64,000 nt of DNA from positions 1 through 64,000 of the forward strand of contig JAOTOM010002287.1 of assembly GCA_034440615.1 (NCBI GenBank), in the 5' to 3' direction. This stretch comes from Ashinkailepas kermadecensis. Its lineage: Eukaryota; Arthropoda; Thecostraca; Neolepadidae. The notes under the pieces were generated by a model, which was not told the origin of the DNA, ran no database searches, and was given only the letters and a program-made list of their open reading frames with translations. Shown piece by piece: positions 22,463 to 32,236 of the stretch. The stretch's first letter is position 1. Each line of letters starts with the position of its first letter. The translations under genes were made by a program, and so were the position numbers.

Positions 22463-22815
22463 GAAGTTGAGCTGGGACAGGGCAGTGAACAGGACAGGGC
22501 TCTGGAATGAACAGGGCGCTAAGTTGGGCTGGGCAGGGCAATAAGCGGGGCAGGATTCTTGAAAGAACAGGGCGCTAGGTTGGGCTGGGGCAGGGCAATA
22601 AGCAGGGCTGGGCTCTGGGAAGACCAGGGAGCTGAGTTTGGCTGGGGCAGGGCAATAAGCAGGGCAGGGCTCTGGGAAGGACAGGGCGCTAAGTTGGGCT
22701 GAGACAGGGCAGTAAACAGGACAGGGAACTGATCACGGCAGCAGGGTGCCCCAAAACAGCATAATATTCGGAGGATACTACAGAGGACAGGGCACTAAGG
22801 ATGACAGCAGCACTA
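22463..22815. repeat. degenerate ~55-bp repeats, GGCAGG/CACTAAG vocabulary, patch 4
   Basis: Repeats of GGGCGCTAAGTTGGGCTGGG, CAGGGCAATAAGCAGGG and CTCTGGGAAG at roughly 55-60 bp spacing (22480-22720), then shorter CACTAAGGA units to 22815. Confidence 0.75.
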
Positions 22816-23583
22816 AGGAGGGTAGCAACACTAAACCAGGCGACAGTGATGGCCTGTCAGTTGCACTACAACCGCCTGACAAGACACTATGATTCAAAGA
22901 GGAATTGCATAGGACAAAAAAGTAATTATGTCCAATGAACCAAAAGCTAGAGGTCTGGGAAGCACCACTCAAGTGCTGGATAGCACAACTGCTACACACT
23001 TTATGTTAGTAGCATGCTCTGGTACCGATTTATAACACCTTAATCAGGAATTTATAACACCTTGATATGTTGTGGATGTAATCAGCTTTCCCACCTTCGC
23101 ATAGCAGCTATTTCGACTATTGTCGCCGAGTCCTCGGTCCATGTTTCACAACAGACTGAGTCGCGAGGTGAAACACAATACTTCAGCAGCCATATATCCA
23201 TTTGCGAGCTGTGGGATTTGCTTCCTTGATCAGTTGGACTCGTCAATGATCGGCTCATTATGTCGCTACCACCTGTTGACCTCAGTAGTAGACCACAGTA
23301 GCTGTGTCGTAATAAAACGACACAGTTTTCGACTTGAAGCTAATAGATCAGCATCCTGAAAACCGAAAATAACTATAACAGTCCATCAAGCTGCGTATCA
23401 ACTAATAGTCGCACTGCGTTGTTAAGGCCCTGCATTACAAAGTCACCATTGATGTGCGCCTTCAGTCGGCCAGCTCGGGTAATTGGCGCATTCACTTCCA
23501 TTGCCAGCGTGCTAATTACCCAGCATGATAGCTGCGGCTCAGATACCACCGCTGGGATCGGGCTCCATTCGGCCCCCGGAAGC
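22816..23583. other. no gene recognised
   Basis: A short direct repeat of TTTATAACACCTT lies near 23030-23062. No coding or element signature. Confidence 0.45.
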
Positions 23584-23703
23584 AGCAGAGTGGTGTTTGG
23601 TGTAGGTAGCTCCAGCAGAGTGGTGTTTGGTGTAGGTAGCTCCAGCAGAGTGGTGTTTGGTGTAGGTAGCTCCAGCAGAGTGGTGTTTGGTGTAGGTAGC
23701 TCC
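23584..23703. repeat. 30-bp tandem repeat, 4 perfect copies
   Basis: The unit begins AGCAGAGTGGTGTTTGGTGT and ends AGGTAGCTCC. All four copies are identical. Because 30 is a multiple of three, frames on both strands stay open. Confidence 0.96.
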
Positions 23704-24028
23704 AGCTACCGCGATCGCTACTTCAGTGTAGAAGGCAGACAACGCCGGCGTATGCTTGTGATCGGTGGTGGTTGGATGCAGACAGCACAGGTGAGGACAG
23801 GATTTGTGCACTGATATTGTGGTGCTGCGCCATGAGTGGCGTCCTGCGGCGTCCGTCTCGCGGTGAAAGTAGATCTGGTCCGCCACGGGAGGGGATTTCG
23901 CTCACTTAGTATAGTTTCCCTGATCAGCTTATGCGTGATTCGATTCATCAATTTTGTTGTCATTATGTGAGTTTTTGCGCTTGCCTGTCGATCGTTTTGA
24001 CAGATTAATTTAACACTGTACCATATTA

Positions 24029-24058
24029 GTCGTCAGCTTAGTTTACTAAGCTGACGAC
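24029..24058. other. perfect 13-bp inverted repeat with 4-nt loop
   Basis: GTCGTCAGCTTAG, loop TTTA, then the exact complement CTAAGCTGACGAC. It falls about 120 bp before the inferred 3' end of the gypsy 5' LTR. Confidence 0.9.
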
Positions 24059-24184
24059 AGGGGCAGACGCCGCTTCCTCACTTTCATTATGACCCTCGGG
24101 CGACTAGGGGATGCCACGTGCTCCGGCCGCTCAAGGTCACTCGCATACCGGCGCGCTGATGGAGAGGAGTTACCCTGCATGATT

Positions 24185-24218
24185 TGGTGGCCCGACGTGA
24201 TTTGGTGGCCCGACGTGA
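24185..24218 (+). promoter_or_regulatory. primer binding site, tRNA-Trp-like, duplicated
   Basis: TGGTGGCCCGACGTGA occurs twice, 18 bp apart (24185 and 24203). It is close to the complement of a tRNA-Trp 3' end (TGGTGACCCCGACGTG), the site used by CsRn1-type gypsy elements. The position between the LTR end and gag is as expected. Confidence 0.65.
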
Positions 24219-24380
24219 TTTCGGTTTCGACTGATTTCTTGTGTTGTGTGGCCGTGGCTACGGTTATTTGCTGCATATTGTGTTCTCGTGAGCATTGGAA
24301 TTCCTCTCCTGTCGTATTGTTCTCTCGGAACATCGGTAGTTACTTATTTTTCCTTCATCTGTGTATATGTTTTCATCAAC

Positions 24381-25078
24381 ATGAGTCTTAAACCAGCAGA
24401 GACTACGCATCATGTGGCGGTCAAACCCCCGGCTTTTCTTGAGACGGCCGCTAGTGGTTGGTTTGCTATCCTCGAAGCACGGTTCCATCCCGTAAGTATT
24501 GCTGTTAACTCATTCCACGCGTTGTCCGCTCTTCCGACTGACACCATGGTGCATATGCCATCTGGCATATTCAATCGTCAGAATTATGACTTGTTGATAG
24601 TGGCTGTGATAGACATTTTGGAAAAACAACTATACCCGAACTCTTCGAAAAACGCATCAGCAAACCCTCTATTTCAGACAAACCGTCCATTCACGAAACT
24701 AAATTGCGTAGTCTTCCCAGCTAGGTTGGTGTCGATGAGAAATTGTGCGACATAACTTCTTGCAAGCCACACTCACTTCTGTGAGCACGGCTCTGGCTGC
24801 TCAAAGTGGGCTGACATTAGAGCAGCTTTGGAAACTAGCCGATGAGATCGTGCCACTGGTCGATGACCATTCGGCTGCTGGCATACCACACGCCCCTCGC
24901 GGCCTCAGGCCCTCTCTCTCCCCGTCGTCGGTGCGGTCCCCCGCTCCCTGTTCCCCGAGCGGATGCCAGCAGCGCCGCTGTACCGGTCGGACCATTACAC
25001 AGATCGGTCTAGCCCCTACCATGTTGGCCAGCGCCCGTGTGTGTGCCGGACACACCACTTTTTCGATCAGACCGGGGC
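24381..25078 (+). pseudogene. gypsy gag fragment
   Basis: Structural capsid polyprotein. The frame starting at the ATG at 24381 reads MSLKPAETTHHV and then KPPAFLETAASGWFAILEA, the capsid start typical of CsRn1-like gag, followed by FHALSALPTDTMVHM. It stops at 24755. The continuation SGLTLEQLWKLADEIV is in another frame from 24745, indicating a frameshift. No intact zinc knuckle is seen before the array begins at 25093. Confidence 0.8.
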
Positions 25079-25092
25079 TCAGGACCCCGGAC

Positions 25093-26260
25093 ACACTGTG
25101 ACAGCTGAGGATCTCAGACCCCCGGACACACTGTAACAGCTGAGGGGCTCAAACCCCGGACACACTGTAACAGCTGAGGGGCTCAAACCCCGGACACACT
25201 GTAACAGCTGAGGGGCTCAAACCCCGGACACACTGTAACAGCTGAGGGGCTCAAACCCCGGACACACTGTGACAGCTGAGGGGCTCAGAACCCCCCGGAC
25301 ACACTGTAACAGCTGAGGGGCTCAAACCCCGGACACACTGTAACAGCTGAGGGGCTCAAACCCCGGACACACTGTGACAGCTGAGGGGCTCAAACCCCGG
25401 ACACACTGTGACAGCTGAGGGGCTCAAACCCCGGACACACTGTAACAGCTGAGGGGCTCAAACCCAGGACACACTGTGACAGCTGAGGATCTCAGACCCC
25501 CGGACACACTGTAACAGCTAGGGGCTCAAACCCCGGACACACTGTAACAGCTGGGGGCTCAGACCCCGGACACACTGTGACAGCTGAGGGGCTCAGACCC
25601 CCGGACACACTGTAACAGCTGAGGGGCTCAAACCCCGGACACACTGTAACAGCTAGGGGCTCAAACCCCGGACACACTGTAACAGCTGAGGGGCTCAGAA
25701 CCCCCCGGACACACTGTAACAGCTGGGGGCTCAGACCCCGGACACACTGTGACAGCTGAGGGGCTCAGACCCCCGGACACACTGTAACAGCTGGGGGCTC
25801 AGACCCCGGACACACTGTGACAGCTGAGGATCTCAGACCCCAGGACACACTGTGACAGCTGAGGGGCTCAAACCCAGGACACACTGTAACAGCTGGGGGG
25901 CTCAGAACCCCCGGACACAATGTAACAGCTAGGGGCTCAAACCCAGGACACACTGTAACAGCTGGGGGGCTCAGAACCCCCCGGACACACTGTGACAGCT
26001 GAGGGGCTCAGACCCCGGACACACTGTGACAGCTGAGGGGCTCAGACCCCCGGACACACTGTAACAGCTGGGGGCTCAGACCCCGGACACACTGTGACAG
26101 CTGGGGGGCTCAGACACCCGGACACACTGTAACAGCTGGGGGCTCAGACCCCAAACACACTGTGACAGCTGAGGGGCTCAGACCCCGGACACACTGTGAC
26201 AGCTGAGGGGCTCAGACACCCGGGCACACTGTGACAGCTGAGGGGCTCAGACCCCCGGAC
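25093..26260. repeat. 34-bp minisatellite derived from reverse transcriptase sequence, about 34 copies
   Basis: The unit is ACACTGTRACAGCTGAGGGG plus CTCARACCCCGGAC, with variants such as GAGGATCTCAGA, CTAGGGG and CCCAGG. The rightmost copy reads in frame as GHTVTAEGLRPPDT and runs straight into KVTEIADMPQPTD of the gypsy reverse transcriptase. 34 is not a multiple of three, so the expansion destroys the frame. Confidence 0.96.
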
Positions 26261-27144
26261 ACCAAGGTCACGGAGATAGCCGACATGCCCCAACCGACCG
26301 ATTCGCTTGGCTTCATCGTTTCCTTGGGATGGCGACTTTTACCCCCGCATGACACCTCGCTTTGCGCACCATCTGGCCGAACTAATCAGACTCTACCCAC
26401 CCGGAAGCTACAACGCTCCAGTGGTGTGAAACGGCTGTCGCCTCGTTCACCGATATCAAACTGGTGTTACAGAGAGTCTGTACGTTGTCATCATGTTCCT
26501 CATTGTGACGCATACCAACCCGTTACCGACGCATCACAGGTGGCTGTGGCTCGGCCCTTCATCAGGTGGTGAATGGCCAGCCGCCACCTGTCGCTCTCTT
26601 CTCCAGAAAGCTGTCTCGGACCCAACAAATATACTCTACGTATGACAGTGAGGTGTTGGGTGCTTATATCTAGCATTGCTCCACGTTAAGCACATGATTG
26701 ACGGTCGTAAGGTAGCTGTGCGCCGACCACAAACACTGGAGGAAAAAAAACACTGGTCACTGGAGTGTGAATACAGAGTATGTGTTGGATATTCTGTATG
26801 TGTGCGGGTCTGACAATGTTGCAGCAGACTTCTGGAGCAGGCAGGTTCATGCCGACTCCGCCGACACGTTTGACCCCGCCTCCTTCGCCCTGCAGCAGAC
26901 TGACAACTCTGAGCTGGCCACATTTCAGTCGCTGCAGGTCTTTCCCCAGCCCGACGGCAACGTTGTGTGGTGTGACGTCACTATGCCCCGCTCCACAGCC
27001 GTTCGTCCCGTCGACATGCCGTCGAATGGTGTTTTGTGGTGTGACCTCACTACACCCCACCTTAGACCGTTTGCCTCGTCGACATGTCGAGTGGTGTATG
27101 ATGAGAGGAGTTATCCTCCAGAGTATGACCACGGCATACACTAG
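26228..27144 (+). pseudogene. gypsy pol fragment: RT thumb, RNase H, integrase linker
   Basis: Reads GHTVTAEGLRPPDTKVTEI and MPQPTD, then after a frameshift HRFLGMATF (the FLG motif that begins the thumb). Next come FTDIKLVLQ and the RNase H blocks VTDASQVAV (first catalytic Asp), LFSRKLSRTQQIYSTYDSE, ADHKH, and YVCGSDNVAADFWSRQ (the NxxADxxSR end). The linker then gives DPASFALQQTDNSELATFQS and WCDVT, with WCDLTTPHLRPF repeating it 70 bp later. Stops and shifts occur near 26570, 26670 and 26690. The duplicated WCD block is unusual. Confidence 0.88.
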
Positions 27145-27470
27145 TTGCTATCACGCAGTTCTTGTAACGTTACTATACTGGACTGTATCACGATTCCAAA
27201 TATTTCGTTTTCACTCGTAGTGGGCGCTGCATGACCTCTGCAGTCGATGCGCCCCTAAACCCCAATAACCAACCGTATTGCGTTGCTCTGGGGATCATCT
27301 CAGAAATTCGCATAGCCAATGACCATGGTTGCATCTGCCGAACTGATCTTCACAATGGCATGCGAGTAAAGCGAAGACCATAATCAAAGACGGGTATGCT
27401 GCTGATGTGTTCATGGATCGATAATTAGATGGTTGATCTTAGAACAAAATTCATTGAATTCCAACTGACC
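27145..27470. other. spacer between gypsy relic and LINE
   Basis: No recognised feature. It could contain remains of the gypsy 3' end. Confidence 0.4.
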
Positions 27471-28041
27471 ATAAAGTCATAAAGTAAAGTCATAAAGTAT
27501 TAAGGCTTAATAAGAGCCACAGGGGCCCATCTGGATTAAGCCTATCTAGAAAAGGTACTAGAAATGTACATACTCTCACCCCAATCAATCCCTTATCCCA
27601 AGTTCCTAGGAAGCTATATACCCCAGCCTATCTAGCACCACTCACTTGCTACCGCATAACACACTCAACAATCACAAGATCCTCCCATCATACCCATTGT
27701 GCCACCATAGACAATCTCATCAGCATCACATCCCGAAGGAAGGTGCCGAATCCACTGCTAGGCGCACCCCATACAAATTCATAAAGCGTTCAGACTTAAT
27801 AAGAGACTCACTTGCTATTGCATAATACACTCAAAAATTACAAACTCCTCCCATCATACCCATTGTGCTACCATAGACAATCTCATCAGTATCACATCCC
27901 GAAGGAAGGTGCTGAATCCACTGCTAGGTACACCCTATATAAAGTTATAAAGCGTTTAGACTTAATAAGAGACTCACTTGCTATTGCATAACACACTCAA
28001 CAATTACAAACTCCTCCCAACTCCCATCTCCTCCCTGTCGA
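27471..28041 (-). repeat. LINE 3' UTR with 166-bp tandem duplication
   Basis: The word CTCACTTGCT starts at 27641, 27807 and 27973, exactly 166 bp apart, giving two full copies and a short third. Copies differ by several substitutions (for example CACAAGATCC against TACAAACTCC). The end at 27471-27520 carries TAAAGTCATAAAG repeats. The nested relative at 28810-29114 has only one copy of this region. Confidence 0.88.
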
Positions 28042-31000
28042 TCAACCCTCCCTGAAATACAGAAAAACAAGCCCCCTATTCTTATAATGATTGTCTATGC
28101 CGTTTTTAAAGATGTTCAGTGTGTTGCTACTGACAATGGTTCCTGGCAGCTGGTTCCAGTGTTCTACTACCCTGTTGGTGAAGAAAGACTGTCTTAACCT
28201 TGTCCTGCTGTGATTAACTTTAATTTTGAATTGATGACCTCTAATTGCATTATTTCTGTTAAATTCAAACATTTCTCTGAGATATCCCTGTTCCTGACCA
28301 TGAACAAATTTAAAAACCTCAATGAGATCTCCTCTCAGCCTTCTATATCTAAGTGAAAACATATTCAATTTCTTCAATCTTTCCTCATATGTCAGGTTGC
28401 CTGTACCATTAACCATTTTTGTTGCCCTCCTTTGTACTCTCTCTCTAAAAGCCAACAATCTTTCTCATAACTAGGGGACCAAGCTTGGACACAGTATTCC
28501 AAATGTGGCCTGACATATGCACAGTAAAGCTTCCTGATGACCTCCTCACTTTTGTATGACACATTCCTCTGTATTGCCCCAAGCATTCTTAGTGCCTTCT
28601 TCCTGGCTTCTTTGGCCTGTTCTGATGCCCCCAATTTTGTGTTCAAAATAACACCTAAGTCCTTCTCCTGCTGAGTCACAGATAGTACTTGGCCACCCAT
28701 CAAGTGGAATGGGCTGCCTGCTGATGTTGTGGGGAGTTCCTCATTGAATGTATTTAAAAGTAGGGTGGACAAATTTTTTAGACAGGAAAATCTTGTTTTT
28801 GAGTTCTAATGTGGATGGATGGGGTGAGATTTATGTTAAGTGTGCATGGCACAGACCCTTTAAGCAGGGGCTATGGTAGCACAATGGGTATGATGGGAGG
28901 AGCTTGCAATTGTTGAGGGTGTTATGCAATAGCAAGTGGATGATGCTAGATAGGCTGGGATATGTAGCTTCCTAGGAACTTGGGATTAGGGATTGATTGG
29001 GGTGAGAATATGTACATTTCTAGTACCCTTTCTAGATAGGCTTAACCCAGATGGGCCCCTGTGGCTCTTATTAAGCCTTAACACTTTATGACTTTATGAC
29101 TTTATGACTTTATGAGCCTTCATATGCTGCCTACCTACATGCATGACTTTGCACTTATCAAAATTAAACTTCATTTGCCATTTTTCGGACCACTTCACTA
29201 GCTCGTCTAAGTTTTTCTGCAGCAAAACCTGCTCATTGTGCCCTGTTATTGCCCTAAAGATCTTCAAATCATCCCCAAATTTCAAAACCTTACTACTTAG
29301 GCCACATTCAATGCTATTCACATATATAATGAACAATAGTGGCCCCAGTACCGACCCCTGGGGGACTCCACTAAGAACATTTTGCCATGATGACTTTGTA
29401 CCATTTAGCATCACTCTCTATTTAGCATCACTAAATACATTTAGCATCACTCTCTGCTGTCTATCTGAAAGCCACAACTCTATCCATTTTAGGATGCTAC
29501 CTGCAATACCATGGACCTGAAGCTGCATCATTAACCGTTTATGGGGTACCTTGTCAAAGGCCTTACTAAAGTCAAGATATGCTACATCAACCTGATTTCC
29601 CTGATCAAATTGTTCTGTAGCAAAATTAAAAAGTCCAAGAGATTTGTGAGACACGATCGCCCTTTTCTAAACCCATGTTGAGTATCTTGAATCAATCTGT
29701 TTCCTTCCAGAAAACTAACTATTCTATCCTTGATAATTGATTCGAGTACCTTGCATACTAGGGATGTGAGGCTTACTGGCCTATAGTTTTCAACTTTCCC
29801 TCTTTCTCCTTTCTTGAAAATAGGACCTACATTTGCCCTTTTCCAATCTGTTGGAATTTCATTTTTTGAAACTGATCTACAACATATTATACTAAGTGGA
29901 ATTGCCACTTCCTTTTCAGCTTCCCGCAATACCCTAGCATAAATTCCATCAGGTCCTGCTGCCTTGTTTGGCTTTACTTTTCTGATATAATTGAAAACAA
30001 TATCACTATCAATGAAATCAACATCGTGTATCTGATCACCTGTCACTGAACTGTGGTTCACGGTTGGCAGATTAGTCACATCCTCCACTGTAAACACTGA
30101 TTAAAACTGCTTGCTCAGCTCCTCAACCATCTCACCGTCCTCACTCAATATAGTCCCATTTACTTCCAGTGGACCAATTGTGCTTGAAACTTTACTTAGC
30201 GTGTAGAAACTAAAGAACTTTTTACTGTCCCCATTACAGTTCCTAGCCAAATCCAATTATTTTGCTCGCTTTGCTGCTCTGATTTTCTGCTTCACAGCAT
30301 CTCTAGATTTTTGATACGACCTTAGATTTACGATATTTGAAGCTTCCTTAAATACTCTAAATGCATCTTTCTTAGCCTTAATTGCTTTCATCACATCTGG
30401 TGTAAGCCATGCTGGCTTTCCTACCCTTCTTTTGCGACATTGCTCTTGGGGGACATGTCTAATCTGAATTTCCCTCAAGTAAGATTTGAACATTTCCCAC
30501 ATTTCACAGGCATTTAAATCAAATAATTCTTCTTCCCATTTTATGGCACTTAAAGCCTCTCTCATGTAGTCAAAGTCTGCCCTGTTATAATTTGGAATCT
30601 TTTCCAAATTATCCTTGATTGTCCCTGCTACCTGTGCCTTGAATCTCATTATGTTATGGTCACTTCTTCCCAGAGTTTCTCCTACAGTCAAGTCTTGAAC
30701 TAAATCACTTAAATCTGAGAAGACAAGGTCCAAGAATGAGCCCTGCCCGGTTGGTTCCGTTACAAACTGGTGTAAGAACAAGTCCTCGTCAAGGCATTTC
30801 CTAAACAGTTTACATGATGGGGAGCCAACACCAACATTTTCATATCCTTTTAGATTAAAGTCACCAAGAATAAGGCATTTCCTCTGAAAGTTTCTACTGA
30901 TTTCCTCACAAATCACTTTATCGAGCTCCAGTTGCTGAGAATGTGGCAAGGTTCCTGATCGATACAAAGCTCCTATCCTCAGTTTATTGCTGTTGCCTTT

Positions 31001-31486
31001 TCCCACAGCAACATCAAGCCAAATGGACTCCACAGACATATTTTTTACCCCATCTGCTACTTTTTGAGAACTGTATAAGCTATTCACATACAGCATTACA
31101 CCATCCCCTTTCACTGATAGACCCCTATTGCATGAAAACATATTGTATCCCTGGATCTCATAGTCCTGCAAGTTATTCCCAAAATATCCCTCACTGACCC
31201 ATGCCTCAGTAATGCAAACAAAATCTGGTTTCTCCTCAGCAACATAACACTTTAACTCATCAAATTTTGATCGAATGCTCTGAGCATTAAGCATCATGCA
31301 CTTAGCAAAAGTTCCATGACCCTCTGTGGCTTTTTCATGTTGAGTAGCTCTATCATCTCTGGATGAGCTACCACTCTGCCACCTTGATCTACTGCTACCC
31401 CTATTTGCTGACTGTGAGGTTCTATTGCCTATGCTGTCACTATTGGCATATCCCTGAGATGGCAATGCCAATTCTTCCCTCCCCAC
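28042..31486 (-). pseudogene. LINE ORF2 (endonuclease, reverse transcriptase), interrupted
   Basis: The endonuclease frame 31486-30257 is open and carries MLNAQSIRSKFDEL, ITEAW, ILGDFNLKG and GRSDHN, so its catalytic set looks intact. The displayed start is GTG, because the ATG frame used in the other copy is closed here by a TAA at about 31490. Reverse transcriptase blocks follow: IFKKGERGKVENYRPVSL, HGFRKGRSCLTNLL, LDFSKAFDKVPHK, GVPQGSVLGPLLF and FGDD at motif C, where the other copy has FADD. Breaks are a stop near 30101, a TAA-type stop near 30258, a frameshift near 29640, a local triplication of ATTTAGCATCACT near 29404-29455, and the nested insertion. It ends at WNQLPGTIVSS and the TGA before 28042. 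Confidence 0.92.
28705..29114 (+). mobile_element. nested 5'-truncated LINE fragment, opposite orientation
   Basis: Starts with a 34-codon ORF2 tail on the plus strand (WNGLPADVVG, then FKSRVDKFFRQENLVFEF, stop at 28807-28809). It continues with a single-copy 3' UTR and ends in four ATGACTTT-type repeats. The UTR matches that of the surrounding element (CCCAGATGGGCCCCTGTGGC is shared), but the protein tail differs, so it is a related subfamily. It splits the host ORF2 between MHVGRQHMKA and LMGGQVLS. The junction sequences (CATCAAGT on the left, AGCCTTCATATG on the right) show a loss of a few bases rather than a duplication. Confidence 0.9.
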
Positions 31487-31494
31487 CCCATTAT

Positions 31495-32236
31495 CTAGTT
31501 TCCCTGAAGGACATGTTCATATACTTTGCCTAATACTTGCACCCCCTTCTCGGAGAAGTGCAGGCCATCCATCTGATAGAGGTCAGATGAGCCATAAAAC
31601 CTGCACCACTTGTCAACAAAAGTCAAACCTAACTCATTGCAGAGCCTACCTACCCTGGCATTGGCTGCCAGTGCCCTAGAGCTCCACTCAGGGGAGACTC
31701 CAGCCCTAGGCAGAACAGCTGTCACAATAACTCTGCTATTGCTTTGCTTCAAGGTGGCCAGAAGGGCCCTGTAGTCCTGCATCAGCTCCTCACTCCTAGC
31801 AGGACCTATGTTGTTCACTCCTACCTGCACTATAACTGTACTACACTGGTTTTCACTGGTGGCCTGTGCGACCACTGGGACCAGGTTTCTAACCTTGGCA
31901 CCAGGCCTGGTGATGCACCTCCTACCTCTCCGACCTTGACAGAATACCCTATCTAAATGCCGCACACGAGAGTCTCCTACGACTAGCACTTTCTCCTTGC
32001 TGCTATCACTATCCTGGGGGCAGTCCTCCAATGCCTGGAACCTATTGGATGTTACTACTCCTGCCTGTTGAGCTGCTTGACTAGGTTGCTTCTCACTCCT
32101 ACCACCTACCACCTGCCACTCACTGCCCCCTTGCTTAGGCTCACGCCTCCAAATCCTCCACCCCCTGACTTTAAACCACTGCCCCTCCTGTGAGCTACAA
32201 CTAGAAATCTTCTGTTCACTAGGAACACTTCTCTCG
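31495..32236 (-). pseudogene. LINE ORF1, SGNH-hydrolase domain, 5'-truncated
   Basis: An open frame from the truncation point (VPSEQKISSCSSQEGQ) to the stop before 31495. SGNH blocks are intact: VLVVGDSRVRHLD (Ser), VQVGVNNIG (Asn), SRVIVTAVLPRAG, and DGLHFSEKGVQVLG (Asp-His). The coiled-coil start present at 4807-4920 in the other copy is lost. ORF1 and ORF2 are separated by only a few bases. Confidence 0.9.

Larger units (their letters stand above)
24185..27144 (+). mobile_element. Ty3/gypsy LTR retrotransposon relic (CsRn1-like)
   Basis: From left to right: a tRNA-Trp-like primer site just after an LTR-like end (TTACCCTGCA, about 24170-24179), gag, a 1.17 kb tandem array, then pol from the reverse transcriptase thumb through RNase H into the integrase linker. 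The protease and most of the reverse transcriptase are missing and the rest is frameshifted. The 5' LTR may start near 23812 (TGATATTGTGGTGC), which is a guess. A 20-bp block before the primer site (GAGAGGAGTTACCCT) resembles 27098-27112 (GAGAGGAGTTATCCT). I cannot tell whether that marks a 3' LTR remnant. Confidence 0.85.
27471..32236 (-). mobile_element. CR1/L2/Rex1-type LINE, 5'-truncated, with nested insertion
   Basis: Same family as the copy at 4807-8896, in opposite orientation. From its 5' side: ORF1 lacking the first third (31495-32236), ORF2 (28042-31486), then a long 3' UTR containing a 166-bp tandem duplication and ending in repeats of ATGACTTT at 27471. A 410-bp piece of a related LINE interrupts ORF2 at 28705-29114. 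It is the better preserved copy, with an intact endonuclease frame of 409 codons. The 5' end abuts the 34-bp minisatellite starting at 32237. No long target duplication was found. Confidence 0.93.
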
